From Clostridia bacterium (GTDB lineage: Bacteria; Bacillota; Clostridia; Oscillospirales; Acutalibacteraceae): DNA of 64,000 nt. The DNA is taken from NCBI GenBank assembly GCA_017517865.1, contig JAFWYB010000003.1, positions 1-64,000 on the forward strand. The letters run 5' to 3'. Below the pieces are notes generated by a model, which was not told the origin of the DNA, did no database searches, and saw nothing but the letters and a program-made list of their open reading frames with translations. This document shows positions 38,420-46,129 of the stretch, in pieces. How positions within the stretch are numbered: the stretch's first letter is position 1; every line of letters begins with the position of its first letter. The translations under genes were made by a program, and so were the position numbers.

Positions 38420-38815
38420 ATGAAAAACACATTTAACATCACACCCGTTTTTGAAATTATTATTTCACTCATCTCACTCGTATTTTCTGTATACATACTT
38501 CCGAAGCTCGGAAGCTTCCTCAAAGAAAAGCTCTCTGAAGAGCAGAGAAAGAAGCTTGCTGAGTGGGTCAAGATTGCCGTAGCCGCAGCGGAACAGAAGT
38601 ACAAAGGAAGCGGCAGGGGAGCAGAGAAAAAGAAATACGTTAAAGAATTCTTGCTTTCAAAAGGCTTTACAATCGACTTTGACGAGCTCGAAGCATTGCT
38701 TGAAGGAGAAGTATATAAACTCACCCAGGGCAGCGGATATCTTATTGAAGAACCTGGAGAGCATGGCGCTTGGTTCCCTACAACTGAAGAAACAACTGCA
38801 GAAGAGGCAGAGTAA
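38420..38815 (+). CDS. Phage holin, LLH family
   Basis: A 131-residue protein with an N-terminal membrane helix (FEIIISLISLVFSVYILPKL) followed by the charged helix KEKLSEEQRKKLAEWVKIAV and AAEQKYKGSGRGAEKKKYV, the pattern of LL-H family holins (one N-terminal segment and a long amphipathic region). The acidic Glu/Thr-rich tail is a typical regulatory end. It would open the membrane for the endolysin. A strong terminator follows directly. Confidence 0.85.
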   Translation: MKNTFNITPVFEIIISLISLVFSVYILPKLGSFLKEKLSEEQRKKLAEWVKIAVAAAEQKYKGSGRGAEKKKYVKEFLLSKGFTIDFDELEALLEGEVYKLTQGSGYLIEEPGEHGAWFPTTEETTAEEAE

Positions 38816-38819
38816 GATT

Positions 38820-38856
38820 ACTCCCGAAGGCTATAAAGCTTTCGGGAGTATTTTTT
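38820..38856 (+). terminator. Intrinsic terminator after the lysis cassette
   Basis: A 12-bp stem ACTCCCGAAGGC / GCTTTCGGGAGT (38820-38831 with 38838-38849) is followed by ATTTTTT. It ends the late transcript. Confidence 0.9.
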
Positions 38857-38917
38857 GTTTATTTTTCGATTTTTCATAACTAAATATATGTCAATATATT
38901 TTAAGGAGTGAAAATTT

Positions 38918-39094
38918 ATGATTTTCAAAGAAACAGGCATCAGACATCCGCTTTATGTGACAACACTCAGTAACGGTGTGACTCTTCAGGTCTACGGTGA
39001 ACGGGCTGAAGGTGACGACGGTAAGGTTTATCGCCACGTTGGTGAAGAGATTGCCGGGGTGTTAATTACAGTAGGGTGGGAGTGTGAGGAGTAA
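38918..39094 (+). CDS. Small ORF at the right prophage end
   Basis: A 58-residue ORF with AAGGAGTG upstream of its ATG and a composition like a real small protein (a strand-rich MIFKETGIRHPLYVTTLSNG, acidic C-terminus). It is the last gene before the attR arm site. No family recognised; it may be a small cargo gene. Confidence 0.5.
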   Translation: MIFKETGIRHPLYVTTLSNGVTLQVYGERAEGDDGKVYRHVGEEIAGVLITVGWECEE

Positions 39095-39101
39095 ATGCGA
39101 T

Positions 39102-39122
39102 AGGTGTGTCAAAAATTAGTCA
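39102..39122 (+). repeat. Putative integrase arm-binding site, right
   Basis: Exact 21-bp copy of 423-443 in the same orientation, 41 bp inside the attR core. Together the two copies would flank the core in the circular attP. Confidence 0.6.
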
Positions 39123-39163
39123 AACATACTAAAAAACCGCATAAACACTGAAGGTACTATATT

Positions 39164-39213
39164 TCTGCAAAACCGTTATGCCCCGGTTCAAATCCGGGTG
39201 GTACCTCCAAAAA
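39164..39213 (+). repeat. attR core (50-bp direct repeat)
   Basis: Identical to 262-311. It is the 3' end of the original tRNA-Cys displaced by integration, now without a 5' half. Just upstream the sequence is phage (AGGTACTATATT), and just downstream is the host terminator. Confidence 0.95.
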
Positions 39214-39214
39214 A

Positions 39215-39246
39215 CAAAGGACTTCGAAAGAAGTCCTTTGTTTTTT
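39215..39246 (+). terminator. Original host terminator of the tRNA operon
   Basis: CAAAGGACTT (39215-39224) pairs perfectly with AAGTCCTTTG (39231-39240), followed by six T. It lies 1 bp beyond attR, so before integration it terminated the tRNA operon. Confidence 0.85.
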
Positions 39247-39251
39247 GTGTT

Positions 39252-39383
39252 TATGTCCGCAGGACATAACTTCATTTATCTGCTTTAGCAGATAACTTCA
39301 TTTGAGCGTAGCTCAACTTCGTTACGCTTGCGGACACAAAACGAAGTGTGCCTGACGGCACAATGAAGTTGCCCTACGGGCAA
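39252..39383. repeat. Cluster of short hairpins separated by AACTTCAT
   Basis: At least five small palindromes follow each other: 39252-39268 (TATGTCC/GGACATA), 39276-39295 (TTATCTGC/GCAGATAA), 39302-39316 (TTGAGC/GCTCAA), 39347-39362 (TGTGCC/GGCACA) and 39369-39383 (TTGCCC/GGGCAA). They are separated by AACTTCATT, AACTTCG, AACGAAG or AATGAAG. ACTTCGTT and AACGAAGT form a further stem around the middle. There is no gene. It is probably a host-type repeat element at the prophage junction. Confidence 0.75.
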
Positions 39384-39388
39384 ACAGA

Positions 39389-39417
39389 TTGACTTTTTTT
39401 GTTTGTTGTTATACAAT
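39389..39417 (+). promoter_or_regulatory. Promoter of the small membrane-protein pair
   Basis: TTGACT (39389-39394) and TACAAT (39412-39417) with a 17-bp spacer, 17 bp upstream of the ATG at 39435. Confidence 0.65.
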
Positions 39418-39434
39418 AAACTTGAGGTGATTAT

Positions 39435-39797
39435 ATGGATTTTATTATTTATTTTTGTATATGTATTTTTGCAGTAATAATTTTTGCTTTATACATCAGG
39501 AAAATTATAAAACCATATAAACAAAGAGAAAAAATTGAATCCAATTCATCGTCTTTGGAGATAAAAACTGAATTTGAAACTGTTAAGTTTCAGGCTGAAA
39601 TAGTTAATTTGTTCTGTCGTGTTGATATGGTAGGAATCAAAACACCTAAAACTGTTACAATTTATACCGTTGAATTTAAAAATGATGATGAGTTAATTAA
39701 ACTTGATATTCCTCAGGAAATGTATGATGGTCTTGAAATAGGACAAATCGGTGAAGTAACATTGGTTGAGGGGAAATTGTATAGTTTTATCGTTTGA
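39435..39797 (+). CDS. Hypothetical membrane-anchored protein
   Basis: A 120-residue protein with a single N-terminal membrane segment (FIIYFCICIFAVIIFALYI), a basic stop-transfer region (RKIIKPYKQREK) and a small beta-rich domain (KFQAEIVNLFCRVDMVGI, then a C-terminal GEVTLVEGKLYSFIV strand). The layout resembles small Firmicutes proteins with an N-terminal anchor and an OB/SH3-like domain. It is AT-rich and shares a promoter with the next small membrane protein. Function unknown. Confidence 0.7.
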   Translation: MDFIIYFCICIFAVIIFALYIRKIIKPYKQREKIESNSSSLEIKTEFETVKFQAEIVNLFCRVDMVGIKTPKTVTIYTVEFKNDDELIKLDIPQEMYDGLEIGQIGEVTLVEGKLYSFIV

Positions 39798-39830
39798 TTT
39801 AATTATATGTTAGTAAAGGAGTAGAGTTTT

Positions 39831-39998
39831 ATGAGGATGATTATTTTGATTAGTTCGTTTTTAGTTCTTATTTCTTGTATAGTTATGGCGATAGTGCAGA
39901 TTAAAGAAAAGAAGTTTAAGTCCCCGTTTATGTTGTTGATAGTTTTTACTTTTTTTACTGCATTGTTTATGATTCTTAAAATGTTTGGTGTTTTATAA
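39831..39998 (+). CDS. Small two-helix membrane protein
   Basis: A 55-residue ORF with AAAGGAG upstream of the ATG. Two hydrophobic segments (IILISSFLVLISCIVMAIV and FMLLIVFTFFTALFMIL) are linked by a short basic loop (KEKKFKSP), so it is probably a double-spanning membrane peptide. It is 33 bp after the previous gene. Confidence 0.6.
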   Translation: MRMIILISSFLVLISCIVMAIVQIKEKKFKSPFMLLIVFTFFTALFMILKMFGVL

Positions 39999-40015
39999 TA
40001 CTGATTTTTTATGAT

Positions 40016-40200
40016 AAAACTAATGGTTCTAAAATGAGACGTACTCTCATGATGTTCACCCAAAAGTGAACCAAAGTCGAAAACCCTTGATTTATCAAGG
40101 GTTTTCAGCATTTTTAAGACCAACTTTTTGACTTTTTACCAACAGAACCAAAATCGTCATTTTTTAAGACCACCCGGATTTGAACCGGGGCAATGTGCAA
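40016..40200. repeat. Dispersed repeat copy A with tRNA 3'-half relic
   Basis: This non-coding segment contains ATGAGACGTACTC, a hairpin GTTCACCC/GTGAAC, a terminator-like stem at 40079-40106 (GAAAACCCTTGA/TCAAGGGTTTTC) and, at 40169-40191, 23 bp exactly complementary to the T arm and acceptor of tRNA-Cys (278-300). From 40034 on, 45 bp match 61915-61959 at 38 positions without gaps, and the tRNA-like part recurs near 62001-62026. Its first 30 bp also match 57969-57998 with one mismatch. Confidence 0.7.
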
Positions 40201-40222
40201 AACTGAATAAAAACTAATACAT

Positions 40223-40271
40223 AAGACCTGTTTTAAAGAAATCTGATTTCTGAAAAAAAGGTCTTTTTTTA
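40223..40271. terminator. Hairpin downstream of the AraC-type regulator gene
   Basis: AAGACC (40223-40228) pairs with GGTCTT (40260-40265) around an inner AGAAAT/ATTTCT stem, followed by a T-run on the + strand. It lies 4 bp beyond the regulator stop codon and could terminate transcription from the left; on the minus strand the T-run is missing. Confidence 0.45.
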
Positions 40272-40274
40272 TTG

Positions 40275-41228
40275 CTATTCAATATCCCTATATTTCTTCG
40301 GGCTCATACCGAACTGCCTTGCGAATATCCTGTGGAAATAGCTTTTGTTTTCATAGCCCACAGCCTTTGAAATCTCGTCAACTCCTATTTTTGTGTTTTT
40401 TAACAGATATGCTGCCTGAGACAGTCTTTTATCCTGCAAAAGCTCGGTGTATGTCTTGCCCGTATGATTTTTTATTTCGTGGCTGAGCCAATAAAAATCA
40501 TAATGCAGCAGCTTTGCCGCCTCGGTAAGGCTGCCGTTTTTGTAATTTTCTTCTATGTATTTGAAAATCTGAAGTATAGCTGCTTCTTCTTTTGACTGAT
40601 AAGTAAGCTTGTCCGTATGATTGAGCAGCTGCATAAAAAGAAGTCCCATAGTCGTCTGGTTGATATTTCTTTTGTTGGATGCATTGCTTGTAAGTGTCCA
40701 CAAAAGATTTTCAATAAGATTCTGCACGGGGAGAACGTCGGAAACCTTAAAGTGCAGATAACCCGGGTTTTCTTCTTTGAAAAGCGACTCAATAAGGAAC
40801 TTTTTTAAAGGCGTCTCTTCGGCACCTAACATTTCAAGTGTTTTGTGGAAAAACTGAGGAAGAATGATAAAATTTACGGCTATATCATTGCCTGATGCAG
40901 GTAGAATTTCCTGCTTTGCATTCTGGCCGAGGAAAAGAAGCTCTTCTTCTGAAAGGTCAATGGTTTTACCGTTTATGATATGAGTAGTCTTGCCTGTGCA
41001 CATATAAACCACCTCAACAAAATCGTGGGTGTGCTCGGGAAAATGAATGAATCTTGTGTGTGTTCTGATTGTAATGAGCTTTCCGTCCTTGAGAAGCTTT
41101 CTCGAAGAAATAATATTATCATCGTTTTCCGTATAAATACTGCTGTCTACTGTGCTTCTGCCGTCGAGTATTGCCTGCTCTTCATCGGTTACGGGAATAA
41201 GCTCTTTCAGAATTTCACGGTTTATCAT
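40275..41228 (-). CDS. AraC family regulator of the rhamnose operon
   Basis: A 317-residue transcription factor divergent from the rha operon. The N-terminal half is a cupin sensor (RFIHFPEHTHDFVEVVYMCT, then GKTTHIINGKTIDLSEEELL). The C-terminal 100 residues hold the two AraC helix-turn-helix motifs (SLTEAAKLLHYDFYWLSHEI and VDEISKAVGYENKSYFHRIF, then FARQFGMSPKKYR). By position it is the functional counterpart of RhaR/RhaS and probably activates the kinase promoter when L-rhamnose is present. Two 10-bp direct repeats 22 bp apart in the divergent region (41277-41308) are good candidates for its binding site. Confidence 0.9.
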   Translation of the reverse strand: MINREILKELIPVTDEEQAILDGRSTVDSSIYTENDDNIISSRKLLKDGKLITIRTHTRFIHFPEHTHDFVEVVYMCTGKTTHIINGKTIDLSEEELLFLGQNAKQEILPASGNDIAVNFIILPQFFHKTLEMLGAEETPLKKFLIESLFKEENPGYLHFKVSDVLPVQNLIENLLWTLTSNASNKRNINQTTMGLLFMQLLNHTDKLTYQSKEEAAILQIFKYIEENYKNGSLTEAAKLLHYDFYWLSHEIKNHTGKTYTELLQDKRLSQAAYLLKNTKIGVDEISKAVGYENKSYFHRIFARQFGMSPKKYRDIE

Positions 41229-41276
41229 ATAATCACCTCTGTGAGATTATACATTTTTACGGTGTGAAAATCAATA

Positions 41277-41345
41277 CAAATAAGGATACTTTTTTAAGCA
41301 AATAAGGACCTTTAAAACACAGATACTTAGTGATATTATTATAAT
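41277..41345 (+). promoter_or_regulatory. Rhamnose operon promoter with AraC-type direct repeat
   Basis: CAAATAAGGA occurs at 41277-41286 and 41299-41308, two helical turns apart, as expected for an AraC-family dimer. A TATAAT lies at 41340-41345, but no good -35 is present at 17 bp, which fits an activator-dependent promoter. The repeat ends about 9 bp from the expected -35 position. Confidence 0.7.
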
Positions 41346-41394
41346 GAATTATTGTGAGGAGTTTTTTTGTATCAAGATTAAGGGGAACAGACGG

Positions 41395-42768
41395 ATGAAC
41401 ACTTATTATTTAGCTATTGACATCGGTGCTTCTTCGGGCAGACATATTCTCGGTCACATTGAAAACGGCAAGCTCTGCCTTGAAGAAATCTACCGATTTG
41501 ACAACAACATAAAAAATGAAAACGGTACTCTCATATGGGATATAGATAGCCTTTTTGCCCGGGTGAAAGCAGGTATAAAAAAGTGCAGGGAAATCGGAAA
41601 AATCCCGAAAACAATCGCCATTGATACCTGGGGCGTAGATTATGTGCTTCTTGACGAGAACAAAAAAGAAATTCTCCCCGCTGTGTCCTACCGTGACGGC
41701 AGAACTGTGGAAAGCCCAAAGGCAGTCAATAATATAATCAGTCAGGCTGAATTATATAAAAGAACCGGTATACAAAAGCAAAATTTCAATACAATTTATC
41801 AGCTTTATGCGGATAAGCAAAGTGGTAAACTCAGTAAGGCAAAGCACTTTCTTATGATGCCCGAATACCTTTCCTTTAAGCTGACAGGCGAAATCAGAAA
41901 CGAATACACAAATGCAACCACTACTAACCTCGTTAATGCTGAAAATAAGCAGTGGGATAAAGAAATACTCGATACTCTCGGCATACCGTATGAAATTTTT
42001 TGCTCTCTATCACTTCCGGGTACAGTTGTGGGTAGCTTCACAGAGCGGGTTAAAAATGAAATCAGCTTTGACAGTACGGTCATTCTCTGTCCTTCTCACG
42101 ATACGGCTTCTGCCGTTGCGGCTTGCCCCGTTGACGGTGAAAGTGTATATATTTCATCAGGCACCTGGAGCCTCATAGGTACAGAAAATCCTGTTCCCGT
42201 ACTCACCGAAAAGGCACTTGAAGCTAACTTTACAAATGAGGGCGGAGTAGAATATCGCTTCCGTTTCCTCAAAAACATTATGGGTATGTGGCTGTTTCAG
42301 AATATCCGCAGAAACATAAACAAAGAGCTTACTTATGATGAAATGATGAGCCTTGCAAAGACAAGCACCTTCACCGAAAAGATTGATCCCAACGACAATG
42401 CATTTCTTGCTCCCGAAAATATGATTGAGGCGGTAAGAAATTATCTCGGCAAGCCTGATTTGATGCTTGCTGACGTGCTTTCAAGTGTTTATCATTCCCT
42501 TGCCGAGTCTTACAAAAAAGCAACCGAAGAAATTGAAGACATCAGCGGCAAGGAAATCAAGGCAATACATATTGTCGGCGGCGGCAGTAAGGATAAGTAC
42601 CTCAATAAGCTCACGGCAGAATATACAGGCAAAAAGGTATACACAGGTCTTATGGAAGCCACGGCAACAGGAAACATACTTTCACAGATTATGTATAACA
42701 AAAAAATAACTCTCATCGAGGCGAGAGAAATCATTAAGAGAACCTTTGATATAAAGGAGGCAGAATGA
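41395..42768 (+). CDS. rhaB: Rhamnulokinase
   Basis: A 457-residue FGGY-family sugar kinase that phosphorylates L-rhamnulose with ATP to rhamnulose 1-phosphate. It has the N-terminal ATPase-fold motif YLAIDIGASSGRHILGHI, TIAIDTWGVDYVLLDE, YRDGRTVESP, SSGTWSLIG and the C-terminal adenosine motif HIVGGGSKDKYLNKL. An in-frame ATG at 41344 overlaps the -10 element (41340-41345), so the start at 41395, preceded by AAGGGG, is preferred. It is the first gene of the rha operon and overlaps the isomerase start by 4 bp. Confidence 0.95.
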   Translation: MNTYYLAIDIGASSGRHILGHIENGKLCLEEIYRFDNNIKNENGTLIWDIDSLFARVKAGIKKCREIGKIPKTIAIDTWGVDYVLLDENKKEILPAVSYRDGRTVESPKAVNNIISQAELYKRTGIQKQNFNTIYQLYADKQSGKLSKAKHFLMMPEYLSFKLTGEIRNEYTNATTTNLVNAENKQWDKEILDTLGIPYEIFCSLSLPGTVVGSFTERVKNEISFDSTVILCPSHDTASAVAACPVDGESVYISSGTWSLIGTENPVPVLTEKALEANFTNEGGVEYRFRFLKNIMGMWLFQNIRRNINKELTYDEMMSLAKTSTFTEKIDPNDNAFLAPENMIEAVRNYLGKPDLMLADVLSSVYHSLAESYKKATEEIEDISGKEIKAIHIVGGGSKDKYLNKLTAEYTGKKVYTGLMEATATGNILSQIMYNKKITLIEAREIIKRTFDIKEAE

Positions 42769-44009
42769 TGTCAAGATATAGCGAAGCTAAAGAAATATAT
42801 TCACGCTACGGCATCGACACGGATAAAGCACTTGAAGCACTTAAAAATGTATGTGTTTCCGTTCATTGCTGGCAGGGTGACGATGTTATCGGATTTGACA
42901 GCAAGGAGGCTCTTTCCGGCGGTATTCAGACCACGGGTAACTACCCGGGCAAGGCATGCACTCCCGAGGAGCTTATGGCAGACTATGACAAGGCGTTTTC
43001 ACTTATGCCGGGTAAAAAGAAGCTGAATCTTCACGCTTCTTATGCTATCTTTGAAGAGGGTGAAACTGTAGGCAGAGACAAAATCGAGCCCAAGCACTTT
43101 AAAAAATGGGTGGACTTTGCAAGGGAAAGAAATATGGGTATCGACTTTAACCCAACCTTCTTTTCACACCCTATGGTTAAGGATAATCTCACTCTTTCTT
43201 CACCTGACGAAGAGGTGCGTGCATATTGGGTAAATCACGGAAAAGCCTGCCTTAAAATTGCCGAATACTTTGCAGAGGAAACAGGCATACCCTGTGTTAT
43301 GAATATATGGATTCCCGACGGCTATAAGGATATTCCCGCCGACAGACTTTCACCGAGAATGAGATTCAAAAAGAGCCTTGATGAAATTCTCGACACACCG
43401 TACAATAAAGAAATGGTATATGTAACTTTGGAATCAAAGGTATTCGGCATTGGTCTTGAAAGCTACACCGTAGGCTCGGCTGAATTCTGCCTCTCATACT
43501 CCGATTACAAGGGCATTACTCCTCTTATGGATAACGGTCATTACCACCCGACAGAAATGGTAAGCGACAAGATTTCATCACTTCTTCTCTTTAACGAAAA
43601 GATTGCCCTTCATATAACAAGGGCAGTCCGTTGGGACAGCGACCATGTGGTTATTTTTGACGATGAAACCAAAGAGATAGCAAAAGAGATTGTCAGAAAT
43701 GATGCACTTGAGAGAGTGTTCATTGCGACAGATTATTTTGATGCATCAATCAATCGTATTGCCGCTTGGGTAACGGGTGTCAGAAGCGTGCAAAAGGCGT
43801 TACTGTTTGCACTTTTACAGCCCGACGAAAAGCTGAAGCAGTTACAGAATGAAAGCAACTTTACTGAGATTATGTATCTTCAGGAAGAGATGAAAACTGC
43901 GCCCTTCGGCGATGTGTGGAATGAATATCTTGAGAGAGAAAATGTACCGACAGATTATCTTACAGAAGTTAAGAAATATGAACAGGAAGTTCTGGTGAAA
44001 AGAGTATGA
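42765..44009 (+). CDS. rhaA: L-rhamnose isomerase
   Basis: A 414-residue enzyme interconverting L-rhamnose and L-rhamnulose, close to the usual 417-419 residues. Family segments include VSVHCWQGDDVIGFD, GIQTTGNYPGKA, LNLHASYAIFEEGE, GIDFNPTFFSHP, NIWIPDGYKD, LMDNGHYHPTE and HITRAVRWDSDHVVIFDD, which contain the metal-binding Glu, Asp and His residues. It overlaps rhaB and rhaD by 4 bp each, so the three enzymes are translationally coupled. The complete pathway rhamnose, rhamnulose, rhamnulose-1-P, DHAP plus lactaldehyde is encoded. Confidence 0.97.
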   Translation: MMSRYSEAKEIYSRYGIDTDKALEALKNVCVSVHCWQGDDVIGFDSKEALSGGIQTTGNYPGKACTPEELMADYDKAFSLMPGKKKLNLHASYAIFEEGETVGRDKIEPKHFKKWVDFARERNMGIDFNPTFFSHPMVKDNLTLSSPDEEVRAYWVNHGKACLKIAEYFAEETGIPCVMNIWIPDGYKDIPADRLSPRMRFKKSLDEILDTPYNKEMVYVTLESKVFGIGLESYTVGSAEFCLSYSDYKGITPLMDNGHYHPTEMVSDKISSLLLFNEKIALHITRAVRWDSDHVVIFDDETKEIAKEIVRNDALERVFIATDYFDASINRIAAWVTGVRSVQKALLFALLQPDEKLKQLQNESNFTEIMYLQEEMKTAPFGDVWNEYLERENVPTDYLTEVKKYEQEVLVKRV

Positions 44010-44821
44010 AGGATATTTTAGCTGCTCCCTTTGTGGAGGAAATGAAAAAGACCACCGCAAATATGTACCGTCTCGGCTGGGATGAAAGAAACGGCGGAAA
44101 TATAAGCTATATGCTCGAGAAAAATGAGGTAGGGGAGTATCTTGACCTTAATAATGTAATCCGTACAATTCCTACGGGCTTTGATGCAACCGATCTTACA
44201 GGTAAAATCTTTATCGTAACAGGTACGGGTAAGTACTTCAAAAATGTTACGGATGACCCAGAAACAAACCTTGGTATTATCAGAATTGCCGAAGACGGCA
44301 CAAAGGCTGAGCTCCTTTGGGGTTATAAAGACGGCGGTAAGTTTACAAGCGAGCTTCCTGCTCACCTTATGAGTCACATGGCAAGACTTAAGGTTGACCC
44401 CGAGAACAGGGTTATAATGCACACACATCCGACACACACTCTTGCTATGAACTATGTTCACGAACTCGACGAAAAGAAATTTACTCACACCCTTTGGGAA
44501 ATGTGCACCGAGTGCATTGTAGTTTTTCCCGACGGTGTAGGTGTTCTTCCCTGGATGCTTTGCGGCACAAATGAAATTGGTGAAGCAACGGCAAAGAAAA
44601 TGGAAGAATTCCGTCTTGTTGTGTGGGGCATGCACGGCATTTACGGTGCAGGTAAGACTATGGACGAAACCTTCGGCCTTATTGAAACTGTTGAAAAGGC
44701 AGCTCAGATTTTTATGCTGACGGCACATCTACCAAGAATCAACACAATAAAAGATGAAGAAATGGTTGAGCTTGCGGAGTTCTTCGGTGTCAATTACAGA
44801 AAGGATTTTCTGAATATATAA
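44006..44821 (+). CDS. rhaD: Rhamnulose-1-phosphate aldolase
   Basis: A 271-residue class II aldolase (family length about 274) splitting rhamnulose 1-phosphate into dihydroxyacetone phosphate and L-lactaldehyde. It contains the N-terminal GWDERNGGNISYML, the Zn-binding MHTHPTHTLAM and VVWGMHGIYGAG, and the C-terminal ETVEKAAQIFML. It ends the tightly overlapped rhaBAD set; the next gene follows 37 bp later without a terminator. Confidence 0.97.
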   Translation: MKDILAAPFVEEMKKTTANMYRLGWDERNGGNISYMLEKNEVGEYLDLNNVIRTIPTGFDATDLTGKIFIVTGTGKYFKNVTDDPETNLGIIRIAEDGTKAELLWGYKDGGKFTSELPAHLMSHMARLKVDPENRVIMHTHPTHTLAMNYVHELDEKKFTHTLWEMCTECIVVFPDGVGVLPWMLCGTNEIGEATAKKMEEFRLVVWGMHGIYGAGKTMDETFGLIETVEKAAQIFMLTAHLPRINTIKDEEMVELAEFFGVNYRKDFLNI

Positions 44822-44858
44822 TCAACCCGACAAACAATTATTTGCGGAGGATGAATTT

Positions 44859-46073
44859 ATGAATGTAAAGGAATATATCGAGAATAATTGGGATAATACA
44901 ACCCGTTTATTTACAGAGGATGATGATACATTAATAGGCTTGCCGCATCCCTATACTGTGCCCTGTATAGAAGGGAAATTTCAGGAAATGTATTATTGGG
45001 ATGTTTATTTCACAAATGTAGGTCTGATAAAATCGGGACGTTTGTCACAGGCAAAAAATAATGTGGATAATATGTGTTATCTGATAAATAAATTCGGATT
45101 TGTTCCTAACGGAAACCGCACTTATTATCTTTCCCGTTCACAACCACCTTTTCTTTCACAAATGGTTCGCTGCATTTACGAGCAGACGGGAGATATCAGG
45201 TGGCTTGATGAATGTTACAAGGCTCTTGAAAAAGAGTATAAATTCTGGGAAAATGAACGTCAGACGCCCTGCGGACTTAACCGATATTACGGAAGCTTTA
45301 ACCGTGATGAGCTGATGAGCTTTTGCGGACTTTTATGCAATCGCTTCAATATCGAAAAGCCTGATGATGAAAGCATTGCAGAGTGTTACGGTAAGGCTAT
45401 GTATTCTTTTGCGGAAAGCGGATGGGATTGCAACAGCCGTATGGGGCTTGACTGTTATAATTATGCTTGGGTGGATCTGAATTCTTTGCTGTTTGGTATG
45501 GAAAGTGATATGGCGTTTTTTTCTGCCGAGCTTAAAAACGGATGCGAGGCAATGTGGAATGAAAAAGCAAATAGCAGACGAGAGATGATGAAAAAGCTTT
45601 TATGGGACGATAAATCGGGGGCTTTCTATGATTATAATTTTGAAACAGGAAAACAAGCTGATATTATATCGGCCGCACAGTTTTATCCGTTATTTTCAGG
45701 TGTATGCACTAAAGAAGAGGCTGAACGCACGGTTGAATTATTATCTGAAATCGAAGCAGAGTTCGGTGTGGCTTGCTGTGAAAAAAGAGAGGATTTATAC
45801 GGCCTGCAGTGGGACTACCCGAACGGATGGGCTTGCCTGCAATATTCTGTAGTGCACGGGCTTTTGCGTTACGGCTACCGCAAGGAAGCACTTCGCATCG
45901 CTGAAAAATATAAGCGTTTAGTGGAAAAAGTCTTTGAAGAAACCGGAAAATTATGGGAAAAATATGATGTTACAACGGGCACTGTTTCACATAATAAAGA
46001 ATATGAAACTCCTGCTATTATGGGGTGGACGGCCGGTGTTTATATTGATTTTTGTTCCTTGACGGGAGAATAA
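44859..46073 (+). CDS. Trehalase-family glycoside hydrolase (GH37-like)
   Basis: A 404-residue (alpha/alpha)6-barrel enzyme. Both trehalase signatures are recognisable: EGKFQEMYYWDVYFTNVGL (residues about 38-56, PGGRFxExYxWD-like) and LQWDYPNGWACLQYSVVHGL (about 310). No signal peptide, so it is cytosolic. In a rhamnose operon the substrate may be a disaccharide other than trehalose, imported by the symporter at 51934; that is inference. GCGGAGGATG precedes the ATG. It is in the same transcript direction, 37 bp after rhaD. Confidence 0.85.
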   Translation: MNVKEYIENNWDNTTRLFTEDDDTLIGLPHPYTVPCIEGKFQEMYYWDVYFTNVGLIKSGRLSQAKNNVDNMCYLINKFGFVPNGNRTYYLSRSQPPFLSQMVRCIYEQTGDIRWLDECYKALEKEYKFWENERQTPCGLNRYYGSFNRDELMSFCGLLCNRFNIEKPDDESIAECYGKAMYSFAESGWDCNSRMGLDCYNYAWVDLNSLLFGMESDMAFFSAELKNGCEAMWNEKANSRREMMKKLLWDDKSGAFYDYNFETGKQADIISAAQFYPLFSGVCTKEEAERTVELLSEIEAEFGVACCEKREDLYGLQWDYPNGWACLQYSVVHGLLRYGYRKEALRIAEKYKRLVEKVFEETGKLWEKYDVTTGTVSHNKEYETPAIMGWTAGVYIDFCSLTGE

Positions 46074-46129
46074 ATTCAAGAAGAGATAACTGTAAACAAA
46101 GAAAACAATGTCGCAAGGAGATTTTTTTT

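Larger units (their letters stand above)
262..39213. mobile_element. Integrated temperate prophage, about 39 kb, in tRNA-Cys
   Basis: The element is bounded by a 50-bp exact direct repeat derived from the tRNA-Cys 3' end (262-311 and 39164-39213). It carries a tyrosine integrase next to the left end, a lysogeny switch, early replication genes, a full packaging/head/tail/lysis module and holins next to the right end. The order portal, Prp protease, scaffold, N4-gp56-type capsid, head completion, tail hub, S74 spike and large internal protein, with no tape-measure or tail-tube genes, suggests a short-tailed virion. No interrupted essential gene was seen, so it may still be inducible; that is inference. 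Confidence 0.95.

Noticed and set aside
39252-39383. CRISPR-like array
   Set aside because: The units are short, different palindromes with variable sequence and short spacers, not identical 24-37 bp repeats with unique spacers, and no cas gene is present.
40169-40191. tRNA gene on the minus strand
   Set aside because: Only the T arm and part of the acceptor are present; there is no anticodon arm, D arm or 5' acceptor strand, so it is a relic.
41344-42768. Longer rhamnulokinase starting at 41344
   Set aside because: That ATG overlaps the TATAAT at 41340-41345, has no ribosome binding site, and the extra 17 residues are not part of the kinase fold.
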